A stretch of 64,000 bases of DNA from Blattamonas nauphoetae (lineage: Eukaryota; Preaxostyla; Oxymonadida), in contig JARBJD010000217.1 in the NCBI GenBank assembly GCA_033064195.1, positions 1 through 64,000 of the forward strand, given 5' to 3'. Under the pieces are notes generated by a model. The model worked only from the letters and a program-made list of their open reading frames with translations. It was not told where the DNA came from and ran no database searches. Each line of letters opens with the position of its first letter. The stretch's first letter is position 1. The position numbers were made by a program, and so were the translations under genes. Positions 1 to 9,371 of this stretch are shown one piece after another.

Positions 1-51
1 ATAGTTGTCTCATCTTTTGTCTTTTCTCCTCGATGATTTCCAAAGTCAATA

Positions 52-729
52 CTAATCTTGAATGGATGGTCTTTCTCTTGTCGAACACTTTGATGAATTT
101 GTGATTTCTTCAACGTTCTTCAGATGATTGTGGAAGGACAGTTGATATGGTTTTCCATTATCTTCAACCTTCTCGACTTCATTCTTTTTGAACTTCCTTC
201 GTGCATCCATGAGACAAGAATTGAATGCTACTTTGTCACGCGGTTCAGCAAGTAATATGCATTCTTCAAATCCATCAAATGTCTGTACTTCTCTTTTTTC
301 CATTTGTTCATTTTTCTTCTGAATGATCAACAGATTCTTCATCCAATGATCCATCAGCTTCTCTTCGATTGATTTCAGTTTCCACGTCATTCTGAACACT
401 TGCTTTTTCAGTTCATCTTTGTTCACTCTTGGATTTGCTCTCATGTTCTCAACAATCATTCGGTGAGCGAGTCGATCTTCTGACGCCATCTGTTGTCGAA
501 GTTTAACTTGTTCAATAAAATCTGGAATGAGATTGAGATCGAGATTCTTTATTGGATGTGGAAACTCGAGATCTGTGTGTTGAAGCATATTCAGGAGAAA
601 TGATCTGTGATGTTGATAATTTGTAGTGTCAGAATTGTATGTTCGACCATCAATAAAGTGTAATTGTGTATCCGGAAAGAGGTCTCTAATTTCTTGAATT
701 CTATTTTTGATTGGTTTTAGCAGTGCCAT
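52..729 (-). CDS. Hypothetical 225-aa protein of the AT-rich left block
   Basis: The open frame starts at an ATG (727-729) directly preceded by the TATTTTGTAGTAAATG start motif shared with two neighbouring ORFs. The product is basic and largely helical, with a Lys/Glu-rich middle that could be a coiled coil (about residues 100-150). I see no signal peptide, membrane segment or catalytic motif and do not recognise the family. It lies 43 bp downstream of the next ORF (773-1162) on the same strand, a tight same-strand packing unlike the looser host genes elsewhere. Together with the low GC this suggests a mobile or virus-like block rather than an ordinary host gene. The true identity is unknown. 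Confidence 0.5.
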   Translation of the reverse strand: MALLKPIKNRIQEIRDLFPDTQLHFIDGRTYNSDTTNYQHHRSFLLNMLQHTDLEFPHPIKNLDLNLIPDFIEQVKLRQQMASEDRLAHRMIVENMRANPRVNKDELKKQVFRMTWKLKSIEEKLMDHWMKNLLIIQKKNEQMEKREVQTFDGFEECILLAEPRDKVAFNSCLMDARRKFKKNEVEKVEDNGKPYQLSFHNHLKNVEEITNSSKCSTRERPSIQD

Positions 730-749
730 TTACTACAAAATAAAAAATC
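730..749 (-). promoter_or_regulatory. Start-site motif upstream of the 225-aa ORF
   Basis: Read on the minus strand, TTTTTTATTTTGTAGTAAATG-like sequence abuts the ATG. It matches the motifs at 1163-1182 and 3440-3460 with few changes. It probably marks the transcription start or core promoter of these small genes; the function is inferred only from the repeated position. Confidence 0.4.
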
Positions 750-772
750 AGAAAATAAAAAAAGTTGAGCGT

Positions 773-1162
773 TTATTTCTGTTTTCTCAGATGGGGCTTT
801 TTCTTAGCAGTCAGCCATGCATCAAGTCTAATTCTGAACACTTCACTTCCGCCAATCTCTCGATATGTGAATGGAACCAGAACTTTTGTGTACTCACCTA
901 CGAGTTCACAATTGTATTTCTTCAGTTCATTTTCGACAAATGATTGAGTGTAGTGTCGACGTTTCGCTAAGTGAGGTCTGTTTCCTTGATTCCACAACTT
1001 TGGTTTTATTCTCCATTCAACTCCTTCATGAACATACGTCACCGGCACATTATTTCTGACATACTCAGAGACTAGCGAACAGTTCTCTTCTCTCATTGAT
1101 TCAATTAGTGCTTGTTCTGAACATACTCGACGTCTTTCCTTGTACATCGCAGTTGGATTCAT
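773..1162 (-). CDS. 129-aa protein with two RPHL-type repeats
   Basis: The ATG is at 1160-1162. The protein contains two related units of about 45 residues, around residues 27-67 and 78-125. Each reads roughly as NC-x-LV-x-EY, then VP-x-TY, an aromatic/basic stretch with a Trp, and PHL followed by Lys/Arg. Similar small repeat modules occur near homing endonucleases and in large DNA viruses, where DNA binding is suspected; that comparison is from memory and not verified. A related copy lies at about 2870-3439. No membrane segment or enzyme motif is visible. The start motif TTTTTAATTTGTATTAAATG sits immediately upstream. Confidence 0.5.
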   Translation of the reverse strand: MNPTAMYKERRRVCSEQALIESMREENCSLVSEYVRNNVPVTYVHEGVEWRIKPKLWNQGNRPHLAKRRHYTQSFVENELKKYNCELVGEYTKVLVPFTYREIGGSEVFRIRLDAWLTAKKKPHLRKQK

Positions 1163-1182
1163 TTAATACAAATTAAAAATTC
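1163..1182 (-). promoter_or_regulatory. Start-site motif TTTTTAATTTGTATTAAATG
   Basis: This AT-rich motif ends at the ATG of the RPHL-repeat gene and is nearly identical to the one at 3440-3460. Host genes in the window do not show it. It probably works as a core promoter or initiator of the block. Confidence 0.45.
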
Positions 1183-2860
1183 CGAATTAGATTTTCTTTC
1201 GTTGTTTTCTCAGTTTTGGATTTGTCACTAGAAACGAGGATCAATGGGTTCGATCACTCATTTCTCAAGAGTGCTTGTTTCGTTCTGATTTGTCGCGTTT
1301 CAGATTCTCCGGATGCTCAAGATCATCGTGGTATGCTCCGTTTTTGAAGATTTCGGACTTTGCAGAGTTATTGAGCGATTCACAACCGGGTGCAGATCTT
1401 TGCACATTTATGTATTCTTCATCATATCGACATCATTCTCTTCTTATTTCAGCCTTGTTTTCACTAGTTTCAACCGAATTGTCACTTCATTTTCACTCGT
1501 TATGTTTTCATTTTCATGACCACTTCCGTCTTCGTTTTCTCGTTGTTTACTGTTTTAACCACTTCATTCATGTTTCTTTCTCTGTAACTTTTCTCCAATT
1601 TAACACACTAATTCTCGTTTACTGAGTTTTCCGGACTTTGCAGAGATCCGCCATTCAACGGCTCACTTCATATCTCGGTATTTTTCCGGAAAATCCAACA
1701 TTTCACGTACTTTTTGAATCATTTTGTTGTTTTTAAGAGAGAAAACCGGAACACAGACCTAATTTTCACTATTAGTGTCAGATTTCACACCGTTTTCACG
1801 ATCGTCATTTTCACTCTCAGTATCATACTTGCCCGTTTCGTTGTTGGTTGTTTCGCTTTCTTTTACTCTGTTTTTGTGAAAAGTTGATGAAAACTGCAAC
1901 AAAATGATGTGCTAGTGAAGTGAGAACGGCCCACAATATGGAAGTGATATGAGCAAAATGAAGAGGAGTAATGGTTCAACTCGAGGTGAAATGTGGAGAG
2001 AATGATGTGAGAAAGAAGGGGCTGAAGTGGTGTTCAAACATGCAAACACTGTGAAAAGCTGTGAAATGACGAATCAAAAAGTGAAATTTTGAGACAACTA
2101 TCCGACAAAAATTCTGAAAATTTGAGCACACCTTCCTCTAACAACGAGAAAGAAGGCGCAATATGTGAAAATCGGGGCAAAAAATCTAATAGTGTGCAAG
2201 TTGTGAAGAAAAGAGTCGTCAAAACGGTGAAGTGAAGAACCAACAAAATGAAACTAAGGAAATGCGCTATACGTCTCGCGTTGACTTATGTTCGTTAAAA
2301 TGATGCAATAACAGAGTAAATGAAGTGAAAGTAGTGAAATGTGAAAATTCATGAAAAGTGTCCGAATGTAGAGGTGTCAAAAGTTTTCAGAGATGAATGA
2401 CACAAAAGACGCCAACTAGCGTTTTCACACCCAAAACACCATAAGACGACGAAAAGTGATCAAAAGGACATAGTCCCGAACGTCCATACCTTTCTAAAAA
2501 TCTCAAAAACGCGAAAAACCTCAATGGGTCGGATCAAACCAAAAATCTCAGAAGTGTTTTTATCGAAAATCCTACCTTTCAAAATGATTTCCGTCACAAT
2601 CAAACGTGTTTGAACACAATTTGAGCCATAAAGCAGTTCATAGTAGCAAAATCGGAACATCGTCTTTTTGGTCGCTTTTCGACCTAAGTTCAGTACGTAA
2701 CTCCACGAATTCCCAACCGATTTTCATCGGGATTGTTTTGATCGATGACCAACAGTGTCCCCGAGATTTTAGAATTTTTGCAGAATTTTTCGAAATGGTT
2801 CTCACATTGGTTTCGACTGATTTGTGGTAAAAATAGATTTTCAGTATTTTCAAGATCTGT
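1183..2860. other. Non-coding, strand-asymmetric TTTTCAC/GTGAAA-rich region
   Basis: I see no convincing gene in this 1.7-kb stretch. The first part (about 1275-1870) is pyrimidine-rich on the + strand with many TTTTCACT-like words. The second part (about 1900-2420) is purine-rich with the complementary AGTGAAA-like words, so the region resembles a very degenerate inverted array. A 14-bp direct repeat CGGACTTTGCAGAG occurs near 1355 and 1631. A short minus-strand frame at 2638-2853 is open but not recognisable. Confidence 0.35.
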
Positions 2861-2869
2861 CATGGTACT

Positions 2870-3439
2870 TTCTCAAGTGAGGACGGTCTCCAAAATACAA
2901 CCAATTGTCTAGTCGAACGTAATACTCATTCTTTGTTCGTAAATCGCGATATTTGAATGGCTCAAGTACCTTTGTGTATGTTCCAATGAGTTCACAATTC
3001 TCTTTTCAATTCATTTTCAACAAACGATTGTGTGTATCGTTTTCGTTTGTTCTGATGAGTTCTGAATCCTTTCATCCATTTTGATGGGATTACTATCCAT
3101 TCAATTCCTTCATGTCGATATGTTACTGGAGTACTTGAATGAGTGTATTCAGAAATGAGTTCACAATTCTCATTTTCATTGATTCAATAAGCTTCTCTTT
3201 GTACAACGATTTGCTGGTCGAAGATATTTCTGGCGATTCAGATGTGGTCTGTATCCTTTGACGAAACTATTGACGTACACTTGATAAGTTTCATCTGGTT
3301 TCTCTTCGAGATAGTATTCGAAAGTGCTTCCTGTGAGATATGTTGTTCCTTGTCGATTGAGAGTTGGAGGTGATTTCATTTTCAAATTATCTTTCTCCAG
3401 AATTTCCAGTAGTTGTGTTGGTGTCAAGACGCTGCTCAT
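2870..3439 (-). pseudogene. Decayed RPHL-repeat gene of the left block
   Basis: The only clean open part is 3176-3439, starting at an ATG preceded by the shared start motif; it encodes 87 residues including a GYRPHL unit. Sequence related to the two-repeat protein at 773-1162 continues downstream to about 2870 but is not in one open frame, so the copy looks broken, with about two or three breaks. It is probably an old relative of the neighbouring gene and, like it, part of a possible virus-like or other mobile block. Confidence 0.45.
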
Positions 3440-3460
3440 TTTATACAAATTAAAAATTGA
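3440..3460 (-). promoter_or_regulatory. Start-site motif of the decayed RPHL gene
   Basis: Minus-strand sequence TTTTTAATTTGTATAAAATG ends at the start codon and matches the motif at 1163-1182 at nearly every base. Confidence 0.45.
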
Positions 3461-3935
3461 ATAAAAAAGAAATCGACGTTGTTTTCTAAAAGTACTCAAA
3501 ATTTGCTTCAAAAGACACTTTTCAAGAGGTCCGTTTTCGCCTTTATTTTTGAATTTACGGCCAAATATTGACTACTCTGAAATGTCAATATTTTCAGTAG
3601 TAAGTGAGATGGAAATTAGAATGAGTCATATTAAAAAAATCAATTGGCTCTGAGATTCAAAATGATTTCTCGTTCCAATTCTCCTAGGAGTATCACCTAT
3701 GCCAGTTTGGTTCCCATTTCGCTTATACCACTACTGGAGTGATCCAGGAATGAGCTGAAATGAACAGATTTTGTTTAAACACCACTATTGTTGAAGTATT
3801 AATCGATTATTTTATTCATTTTTGACAAAGAAGGAGAAATTGGTCACAAATAGAATCAATGTGGGTGATCTCCCCATTGATCTGTCCATGATTCCTGATT
3901 ATCGTATTCCGAGTGGAAGACCGGTTTCAGTGCCG
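3461..3935. other. AT-rich spacer between left block and hAT insertion
   Basis: I see no supported gene here. A short + strand frame (from 3822) runs into the hAT element and has no recognisable content. The hAT element inserted at 3936-3943, so 3461-3935 and 9228-9371 were one continuous intergenic stretch before the insertion. Confidence 0.4.
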
Positions 3936-3943
3936 GTCAGCCA
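3936..3943. repeat. Left target-site duplication GTCAGCCA
   Basis: GTCAGCCA at 3936-3943 is repeated exactly at 9220-9227, immediately outside the terminal inverted repeats. Eight bp is the size typical of hAT transposons. Confidence 0.92.
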
Positions 3944-3956
3944 TTGGTCTGTTAAG
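3944..3956 (+). repeat. Left terminal inverted repeat of hAT element
   Basis: TTGGTCTGTTAAG matches the reverse complement of 9207-9219 with one mismatch. Confidence 0.9.
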
Positions 3957-4310
3957 TGGATTGGACACTGTCCAGTGTTGGACTGGACAGTTGACCTCGA
4001 TTGGACACTCATTTTTAAACTCGTTCATTTCACCCTCAATTCATTGTTCCATACTATTTCACCAAGAATTGATCATAATATTTCGAAAATCAGCGAAATG
4101 GTGAGTATTGGTGCACATTCTGCGAACGGCGAAGATCGGCTTGATCCACCCATGATTGGACAGCATTGGACACCATTGGACAATTCGATGGCAGGTTTTT
4201 TCTGAGTTCTTCTCAATTAGTGCATCCTGTTTATTGAGGTTTTGAAGAGTCGACCAAAGTGGACTGGCCATTGTACTGTCCAGTCCTGGACTGTCCAATC
4301 GACACCTATT
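3957..4310. repeat. hAT subterminal repeats (TTGGACA/TGTCCAA)
   Basis: TTGGACA or CTGGACA occurs repeatedly in both orientations. Three direct copies start at 4156, 4166 and 4176, an exact 10-bp spacing that puts them on one face of the helix. Inverted copies lie around 3961-4006 and 4277-4298. Related copies sit at 9166-9172 and 9197-9203 near the other end. They are probably transposase binding sites. Confidence 0.75.
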
Positions 4311-4750
4311 AAGGGTTGCAGTTACCTCCCCATTTCAATGACGGTGTGATCCTCATACTTATTTCTCACATTTTCATGACTAGGAGACTTCATCTTTGAT
4401 TCGGAACACGTTGGCCTCCTCATTGGCAGAGACTGGTCAAAATGAGGACAGTCCTCTGGATCCTGGCTCGATCTCACTATCTCCACGCGTTAAATTACTC
4501 CGTCATATCGTCTTTCAAAATTTAAACGTCTCGATCTATTTTTTTCATTTTCCTTATCACAGCTCTGCAACCAGTCGACCACCCGACTCAGACAGGAACT
4601 AAAATAATTGATCTGGAATATGCTTCTCTGGAAGCTCCGGATTGAAATTTCCGTGACTTTGTCTACTACCATGTCTGTGGAGCAGACGGAAAACAAAAGA
4701 AACAAACGAAAAAGTACCGGCAATGTCTTCATGTCAATTCTGTCGGTATT

Positions 4751-7087
4751 ATGTGCTCCTACGCAAAAACGAAATCAAGAAGCGAAGCTGCAAAACACAT
4801 TTGTTCAAACACCGATTCCGTATTGGGCACTCTCGACTCTTTCATCCAGGCACAGAAGGATCTCCAATTCCAGCCTCGATTACAAAGAAATCCGGGACTT
4901 GAAGATGCTGTGGTGGATAGCCGGCTCGATCTGATCGCGGGCTCTAGACTGTCTTTTGCGTTTGCGGACTCTCCTTTACTCCGACGACACGAGGAGTTAC
5001 TTGTTGCTTTGGGACAAAGAAATCCGAACGTTCAAGCATCTACACGAACACACTCCATCTCAAGACAAAGGGCTTCACTTCTAATGTGCGACAAGTCTAC
5101 AATCATAGAAAACCAGGTTCTCCAAAAACTGTTCGATGATGTCGTTGGGATATGCATGGATGCTGGGACCGTCGGAGGCAGAACGCACAATGGTTTTCAA
5201 TACGTTAATCCAAACACTTTTCAATCTCCGATTCTTGCCGAATTATTGGAGGAAGACCACACCAGTTTAACCATTGCACAATCACTCGCCGCCATCATTA
5301 ACCGGGCAACTGAAAACGGAATAATGGTGGCGTCTGTTGTGAGCGACTCGGCAGCGTGTATGGTTCACAGTGTCGATCTAGATAACGTGGGACTGGCAAC
5401 ACATTACTCGAACTATCTTACTCTACCACTGTCATGGAGGCCATTTCATTCGCATTGCGCCGCTCATCTGCTCCATAATGCATATCGAGATGCATTCGGT
5501 CAATCATCTCTTCTGCAATCTGTCCACACCTTTGTAGAGACTCTCGTGAATGACTGCCGGTCGATTCGCTTCAAATCAGAATTTAGTAGAAAACCACCAC
5601 GTTTTTTAGCCCACCGATGGATTTCTATCTCATCTCTTGTTATCTGGGTCTGCCAAGAATCAATGAAACTCACCGAGCTCTTTCCAGATCAGTTCACTAC
5701 AAGGCGTCAATTTGAGGTTTTCCTCCTCTATCACCTCATCGTCCCACTTTTTCAATCAGTCTGCTCCTTGGAATCCGACCAAAGCTCTCTATGTGATGTT
5801 TTCCCAACTATCTTCCAGCTTCTCCTCCACTACGAATCGTTGCGTGAACTAATTCAAGTTTCGAACTCAGAATGGATTCTCCCAATAAGGACATGTGAGG
5901 ATTGCATTTTTAACCGCTTGGTACAAACTGATTCTGCTATGCAGCGAGCTCTCGCATTCTCGTTTACACTATTTGGACGATTTGTCTTAACTGGTGACCC
6001 TTTCGACAATATGAAGAAGATTTCTACATTTCCCACCGCAGTCCATCTATCATTCGTACCGCTGCCGATTCCGTCTCAACTCACCATCGGCATGAACAGT
6101 GAGCTCCCAGTCCTGACGAAACTTCCCTCTTCTTTTCAAATTCGAACGGAGGGCAGACGTCTGGCTGCTGTCCAACAGGAAACTCAGTTTCAACAAACTC
6201 TTCAGGAACTTGGCACTAACATCGGCGAGTATTTTGAGACTGGTGAGTCCGAAGATGGAAACAGCGACTCAGAGGATGAATACACGCCAGTTCAACGAGA
6301 AAAAGTCCCAACTTCAACAATTTCTATTGCCGATCGCGCGGACATTCAAGAAGCAAAACTAAACATCCTTCGTTGTGAGCTTGAAATCGCTCGAAAATAC
6401 GTTGACTCTCACCCAAAGATGTTTGTTCAATCTGAGCAAGGTAGAACCGAAGAAGACGACTTCCCACGAAAGATAAAACGTCGAACCAGTTCAGCTGCCT
6501 TCTCTCCGGATGACGTCCTTGCGATGGAGGAGGAACTGGAGAGACAAACTATGGTAGGAATAAGAGATGATCTCGAGACACTGGATACAGACGATACGGA
6601 GGAGTACCAAACTTGTCGTGCAGTTCTTGGTGAGACCCATTGGAGAGATTTGCTTTGTGTACAACTTGGACAAACCCTACACCAGTCTATGCCAGAGTTG
6701 GATAAACAATCAATTCAAGGAATTCAACTCATCTACCTAACGTGGCTGAACAACAAGCTGACACTATCATTCGAGTTTGCTTTCAATTCAGACCCGTATA
6801 CATACTGGAAGAACAATCGACTCTCAACAAATGTCATTGTTCGCACTCTTTCGACTGTTGCTGTGTGCATGATGTCCACATCTGCAACGGAAGCTTTATG
6901 TGAAAGAGTCTTTGCTCAAATGCGAACTCTGGTTGGAGCACATCGACATTCACTCCATCCTCAGACATTTCGTGCCCTAATCCGAGTCGGATCACAGGCT
7001 ACGTCGAAGGCCGAATCGGAACTGGCATCTAAACCGAGAACAGGGATGAATAAGCAATTATTGTCTCCCTCTTCCCTTTGTCCGTGA
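4751..7087 (+). CDS. hAT-family transposase
   Basis: This 778-aa frame has the hAT layout. An Asp lies in ICMDAG (residue 137), a second Asp in VVSDSAACM (residue 199), a CAAHLL motif follows, and HRW occurs in the position of the hAT RW motif. A C-terminal dimerisation region has TEALCERVFAQM, whose Glu (718) matches the SERxF catalytic Glu. An acidic insert lies at about residues 495-520. The first Met at 4751 is probably not the real N-terminus. A BED-type finger signature CQFC...THLFKH lies at 4732-4812 in another frame that has its own ATG at 4723, and the transposase frame itself is closed upstream by TGA at 4643. Either a short intron or a frameshift separates the finger from the catalytic part. 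It would cut and paste this element. Confidence 0.9.
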   Translation: MCSYAKTKSRSEAAKHICSNTDSVLGTLDSFIQAQKDLQFQPRLQRNPGLEDAVVDSRLDLIAGSRLSFAFADSPLLRRHEELLVALGQRNPNVQASTRTHSISRQRASLLMCDKSTIIENQVLQKLFDDVVGICMDAGTVGGRTHNGFQYVNPNTFQSPILAELLEEDHTSLTIAQSLAAIINRATENGIMVASVVSDSAACMVHSVDLDNVGLATHYSNYLTLPLSWRPFHSHCAAHLLHNAYRDAFGQSSLLQSVHTFVETLVNDCRSIRFKSEFSRKPPRFLAHRWISISSLVIWVCQESMKLTELFPDQFTTRRQFEVFLLYHLIVPLFQSVCSLESDQSSLCDVFPTIFQLLLHYESLRELIQVSNSEWILPIRTCEDCIFNRLVQTDSAMQRALAFSFTLFGRFVLTGDPFDNMKKISTFPTAVHLSFVPLPIPSQLTIGMNSELPVLTKLPSSFQIRTEGRRLAAVQQETQFQQTLQELGTNIGEYFETGESEDGNSDSEDEYTPVQREKVPTSTISIADRADIQEAKLNILRCELEIARKYVDSHPKMFVQSEQGRTEEDDFPRKIKRRTSSAAFSPDDVLAMEEELERQTMVGIRDDLETLDTDDTEEYQTCRAVLGETHWRDLLCVQLGQTLHQSMPELDKQSIQGIQLIYLTWLNNKLTLSFEFAFNSDPYTYWKNNRLSTNVIVRTLSTVAVCMMSTSATEALCERVFAQMRTLVGAHRHSLHPQTFRALIRVGSQATSKAESELASKPRTGMNKQLLSPSSLCP

Positions 7088-7853
7088 GATTTACCTGAAA
7101 AACTGCGCTGTTCCCAGGAACATGTACGCTGCCAGACTTCTGCTCAACGCCAGGTCGAGACAGCCCTTCGCATCTCTCTCCTCTCCCGCCGCCACACTCC
7201 GCGATATCTCCAACACCCTCTTGATGGACGACGAGGCGCGGACCATTCACGTTCCGGTTCCAGCTATGGACATCCAGTCTGCTCGATCACAAAGTGATTC
7301 TGATGAAAGAGTCTTTATTTGACACTCCACTCGTTGTACGTCAAAATGGGATCTTGTGCCACGATAGAGCTATGCTACATCGACAATTGCCGATGGGCAC
7401 ATTGCGAAGCAGAGTAGTCTATCATTTTCTTTTTTGGCAACTCGCTCTGACATGTTCACTCGTCGAGCACATCTCCTGACCTCAAATTTCTGAGAGGATG
7501 ATGCAAGAATCCTCTTCCAGCTAGCCGTCGGGTGGGACATGATTCAGGCTACCACTCTCGGAAACATGTGGATGGATAATGCAGAGAGGATGCTAAAAAC
7601 AACCACCATCAACGATCCATCACTTCCAGCTGCGTGAGCTTTCTTCCTCATCACCTGTCGTGACTGCCTCAAACACACGATCAAATCGATGCATATTCCT
7701 CCGGAATAGATATTTGTACTTTGACAGAAAGCCCACTCAAACCGATGTCTCCATCCACTCTAAAATTTCTATCCTCCCTCGACAGAACGTCATCGCAGAA
7801 TCGTCTCTGTCTCTCCCACTCCTCTAGCACGTCCAGAAGATGAACAGGAAGCC
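7088..7853 (+). other. hAT interior with broken coding traces
   Basis: There is no long frame here. Around 7480-7640 the + strand encodes a phrase like LFQLAVGWDMIQATTLGNMW, which faintly recalls the helical C-terminal end of pogo/Tigger-type (DDE_1) transposases (AW...V...TI.NCWR). It is followed by stops. It may be a remnant of another DNA transposon or of the upstream part of the second ORF. The evidence is weak. Confidence 0.25.
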
Positions 7854-8846
7854 ATGTCTGACTGGATCAACGAGATCGCTCTTGATGTCTTCGAATCAAC
7901 GAAAACGGCTCCGTTTCCCTTCAGATGTGCTTCCTGTAATTTCAAGAACAGCATGAATCTGCCTCTCAATCAAACTAAACAAACCACTGTGAATAGTGAA
8001 AGTGCCAGACGAGAACGAGAGGAGAGTGACCAGATGACCGGAGATGCATTCGACATTCACATTCGACAGGAACGACTCGCGTATCAACTGTCTGTTATTC
8101 CCCTCAAAACACAATACACCAGAGACAAACAAATCCATTCATCTCCACTCTCTCTAACCTCACAATATCCTCCTCTACGAATGCAAACACCCCCTGTTTG
8201 GCAGTCTGAAGTCCTCCACACAATCATGTCAACTTTAGGAACACACGTGCAGTCCCTCCAGGGTCTCCTTTCTCGAAAACAGCAATATGTCCAATCTGAG
8301 CAAGAAATATCCATGAAAGACATTTCACAAGGAGACTCCGCCCAATTCCTGTTCCAGACAGAACGATCGCAACTTGAAGAAAGACAGGATGTCGCTGCGA
8401 AGGAAGACAACTGCGATGAAGCAGATACACTGGCTGATGCGATTGAGCAGCTGATAGTACGACTGGCTGCCGGGCAGGACTCCAAAACACAGACCCGAGA
8501 GGTATTCCACACACTCATCTTGGAGAAGGCGAAGCTGCTGACGGACGAACAAGAGGCGTACGACACTGCACAGGAACAACATTTCGCGGAGCAGAAACAT
8601 CAGCGACACCTGTTCTCAGCAACTTTCTCGGTCCGCAACGTTCTCTTCAAATTTGAGAGAGTAAAGTCAGCAATCCTTGCCAAGGAACGCTCCTCTCTCT
8701 CCACAGCCTCGCGGCAGCTTCAATACCCCTTCCGCGAACAACGCAGAGTCTCCACAGCGGAGGAAGGTGCAGAAGACACTCTACATGCAGCCGAAGCTCT
8801 GGTGAAGACGAAGGAAACCTGGCGAGAAGAGATGATGCACCAGTAG
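7854..8846 (+). CDS. Unrecognised 330-aa Gln/Glu-rich protein inside the hAT element
   Basis: The ATG frame encodes a hydrophilic protein rich in Gln, Glu, Ser and Arg. The N-terminal part has a CASC pair (residues 25-28). The region from about 110 to 330 is strongly helical with likely coiled coils. No enzyme motif, signal peptide or membrane segment is visible. It lies wholly within the transposon, downstream of and in the same direction as the transposase, so it is either a second element-encoded protein or a captured host fragment. It could start further upstream through exons I cannot resolve. Confidence 0.45.
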   Translation: MSDWINEIALDVFESTKTAPFPFRCASCNFKNSMNLPLNQTKQTTVNSESARREREESDQMTGDAFDIHIRQERLAYQLSVIPLKTQYTRDKQIHSSPLSLTSQYPPLRMQTPPVWQSEVLHTIMSTLGTHVQSLQGLLSRKQQYVQSEQEISMKDISQGDSAQFLFQTERSQLEERQDVAAKEDNCDEADTLADAIEQLIVRLAAGQDSKTQTREVFHTLILEKAKLLTDEQEAYDTAQEQHFAEQKHQRHLFSATFSVRNVLFKFERVKSAILAKERSSLSTASRQLQYPFREQRRVSTAEEGAEDTLHAAEALVKTKETWREEMMHQ

Positions 8847-9206
8847 GTTTCTTGTCGGAACCATCCACCTGCCTGGACTGGATCAGGAGAAGAAGATTTC
8901 TGTGACACCCCTCAGAACTCATTGGATGAACGGAACGAATCGACATATCCAACGGAATATCAAGAAGAAGACAAGATCTCACACTGCCCGTTCAGGTTCT
9001 CACCAAGTTGTACACTGGAATATCTTTTTCTTTGAATTGGGTATGTTTTGGTGCATTTCATGTACACAACGACAAAAAGATCAGTTAAAAATCCCACGGA
9101 GAAATTATGAACGGAGTCAATTAACCAAAATCATGGGTCAGATCTCACATCGCCCAAATAGGAGACTGGACACTGGACTGGACTTTGCCACCTCGACTGG
9201 ACACAG
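8847..9206 (+). other. hAT 3' non-coding region
   Basis: No supported gene. It contains the right-end subterminal CTGGACA copies at 9166-9172 and 9197-9203. Confidence 0.5.
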
Positions 9207-9219
9207 CTTAACAGGCCAA
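9207..9219 (-). repeat. Right terminal inverted repeat of hAT element
   Basis: CTTAACAGGCCAA is the inverted partner of 3944-3956. Confidence 0.9.
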
Positions 9220-9227
9220 GTCAGCCA
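9220..9227. repeat. Right target-site duplication GTCAGCCA
   Basis: This is an exact copy of 3936-3943, directly abutting the right terminal repeat. Confidence 0.92.
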
Positions 9228-9371
9228 GACCTACATTTAGAAAATTCGTCAATAATAGTAAATTTGATATGAATGTCACTTCTCTAACTGTCCTCCCAAA
9301 AAAGCAAGTTAAGGTTGGATCAAAGGAACCGTCTCAACAGGGTCGATAATCACTGATCTCATCTCATCCCA

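Larger units (their letters stand above)
3944..9219 (+). mobile_element. Complete-ended hAT DNA transposon, 5276 bp
   Basis: The left end TTGGTCTGTTAAG (3944-3956) and right end CTTAACAGGCCAA (9207-9219) are inverted repeats matching at 12 of 13 positions. They are flanked by a perfect 8-bp duplication GTCAGCCA. Inside lie clustered TTGGACA/CTGGACA subterminal repeats near both ends (about 3958-4300 and 9166-9203), as hAT transposases commonly need for end binding. A transposase with hAT motifs occupies 4751-7087, and a second ORF occupies 7854-8846. The exact duplication suggests a recent insertion, about 140 bp upstream of the pseudokinase gene. Whether it is active is uncertain, because the N-terminal zinc-finger part of the transposase lies in a different frame. 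Confidence 0.92.

Noticed and set aside
4396-4602. Short ORF upstream of the hAT transposase as a separate gene
   Set aside because: No recognisable content, and it ends before the zinc-finger frame; probably a chance frame in the element's 5' region.
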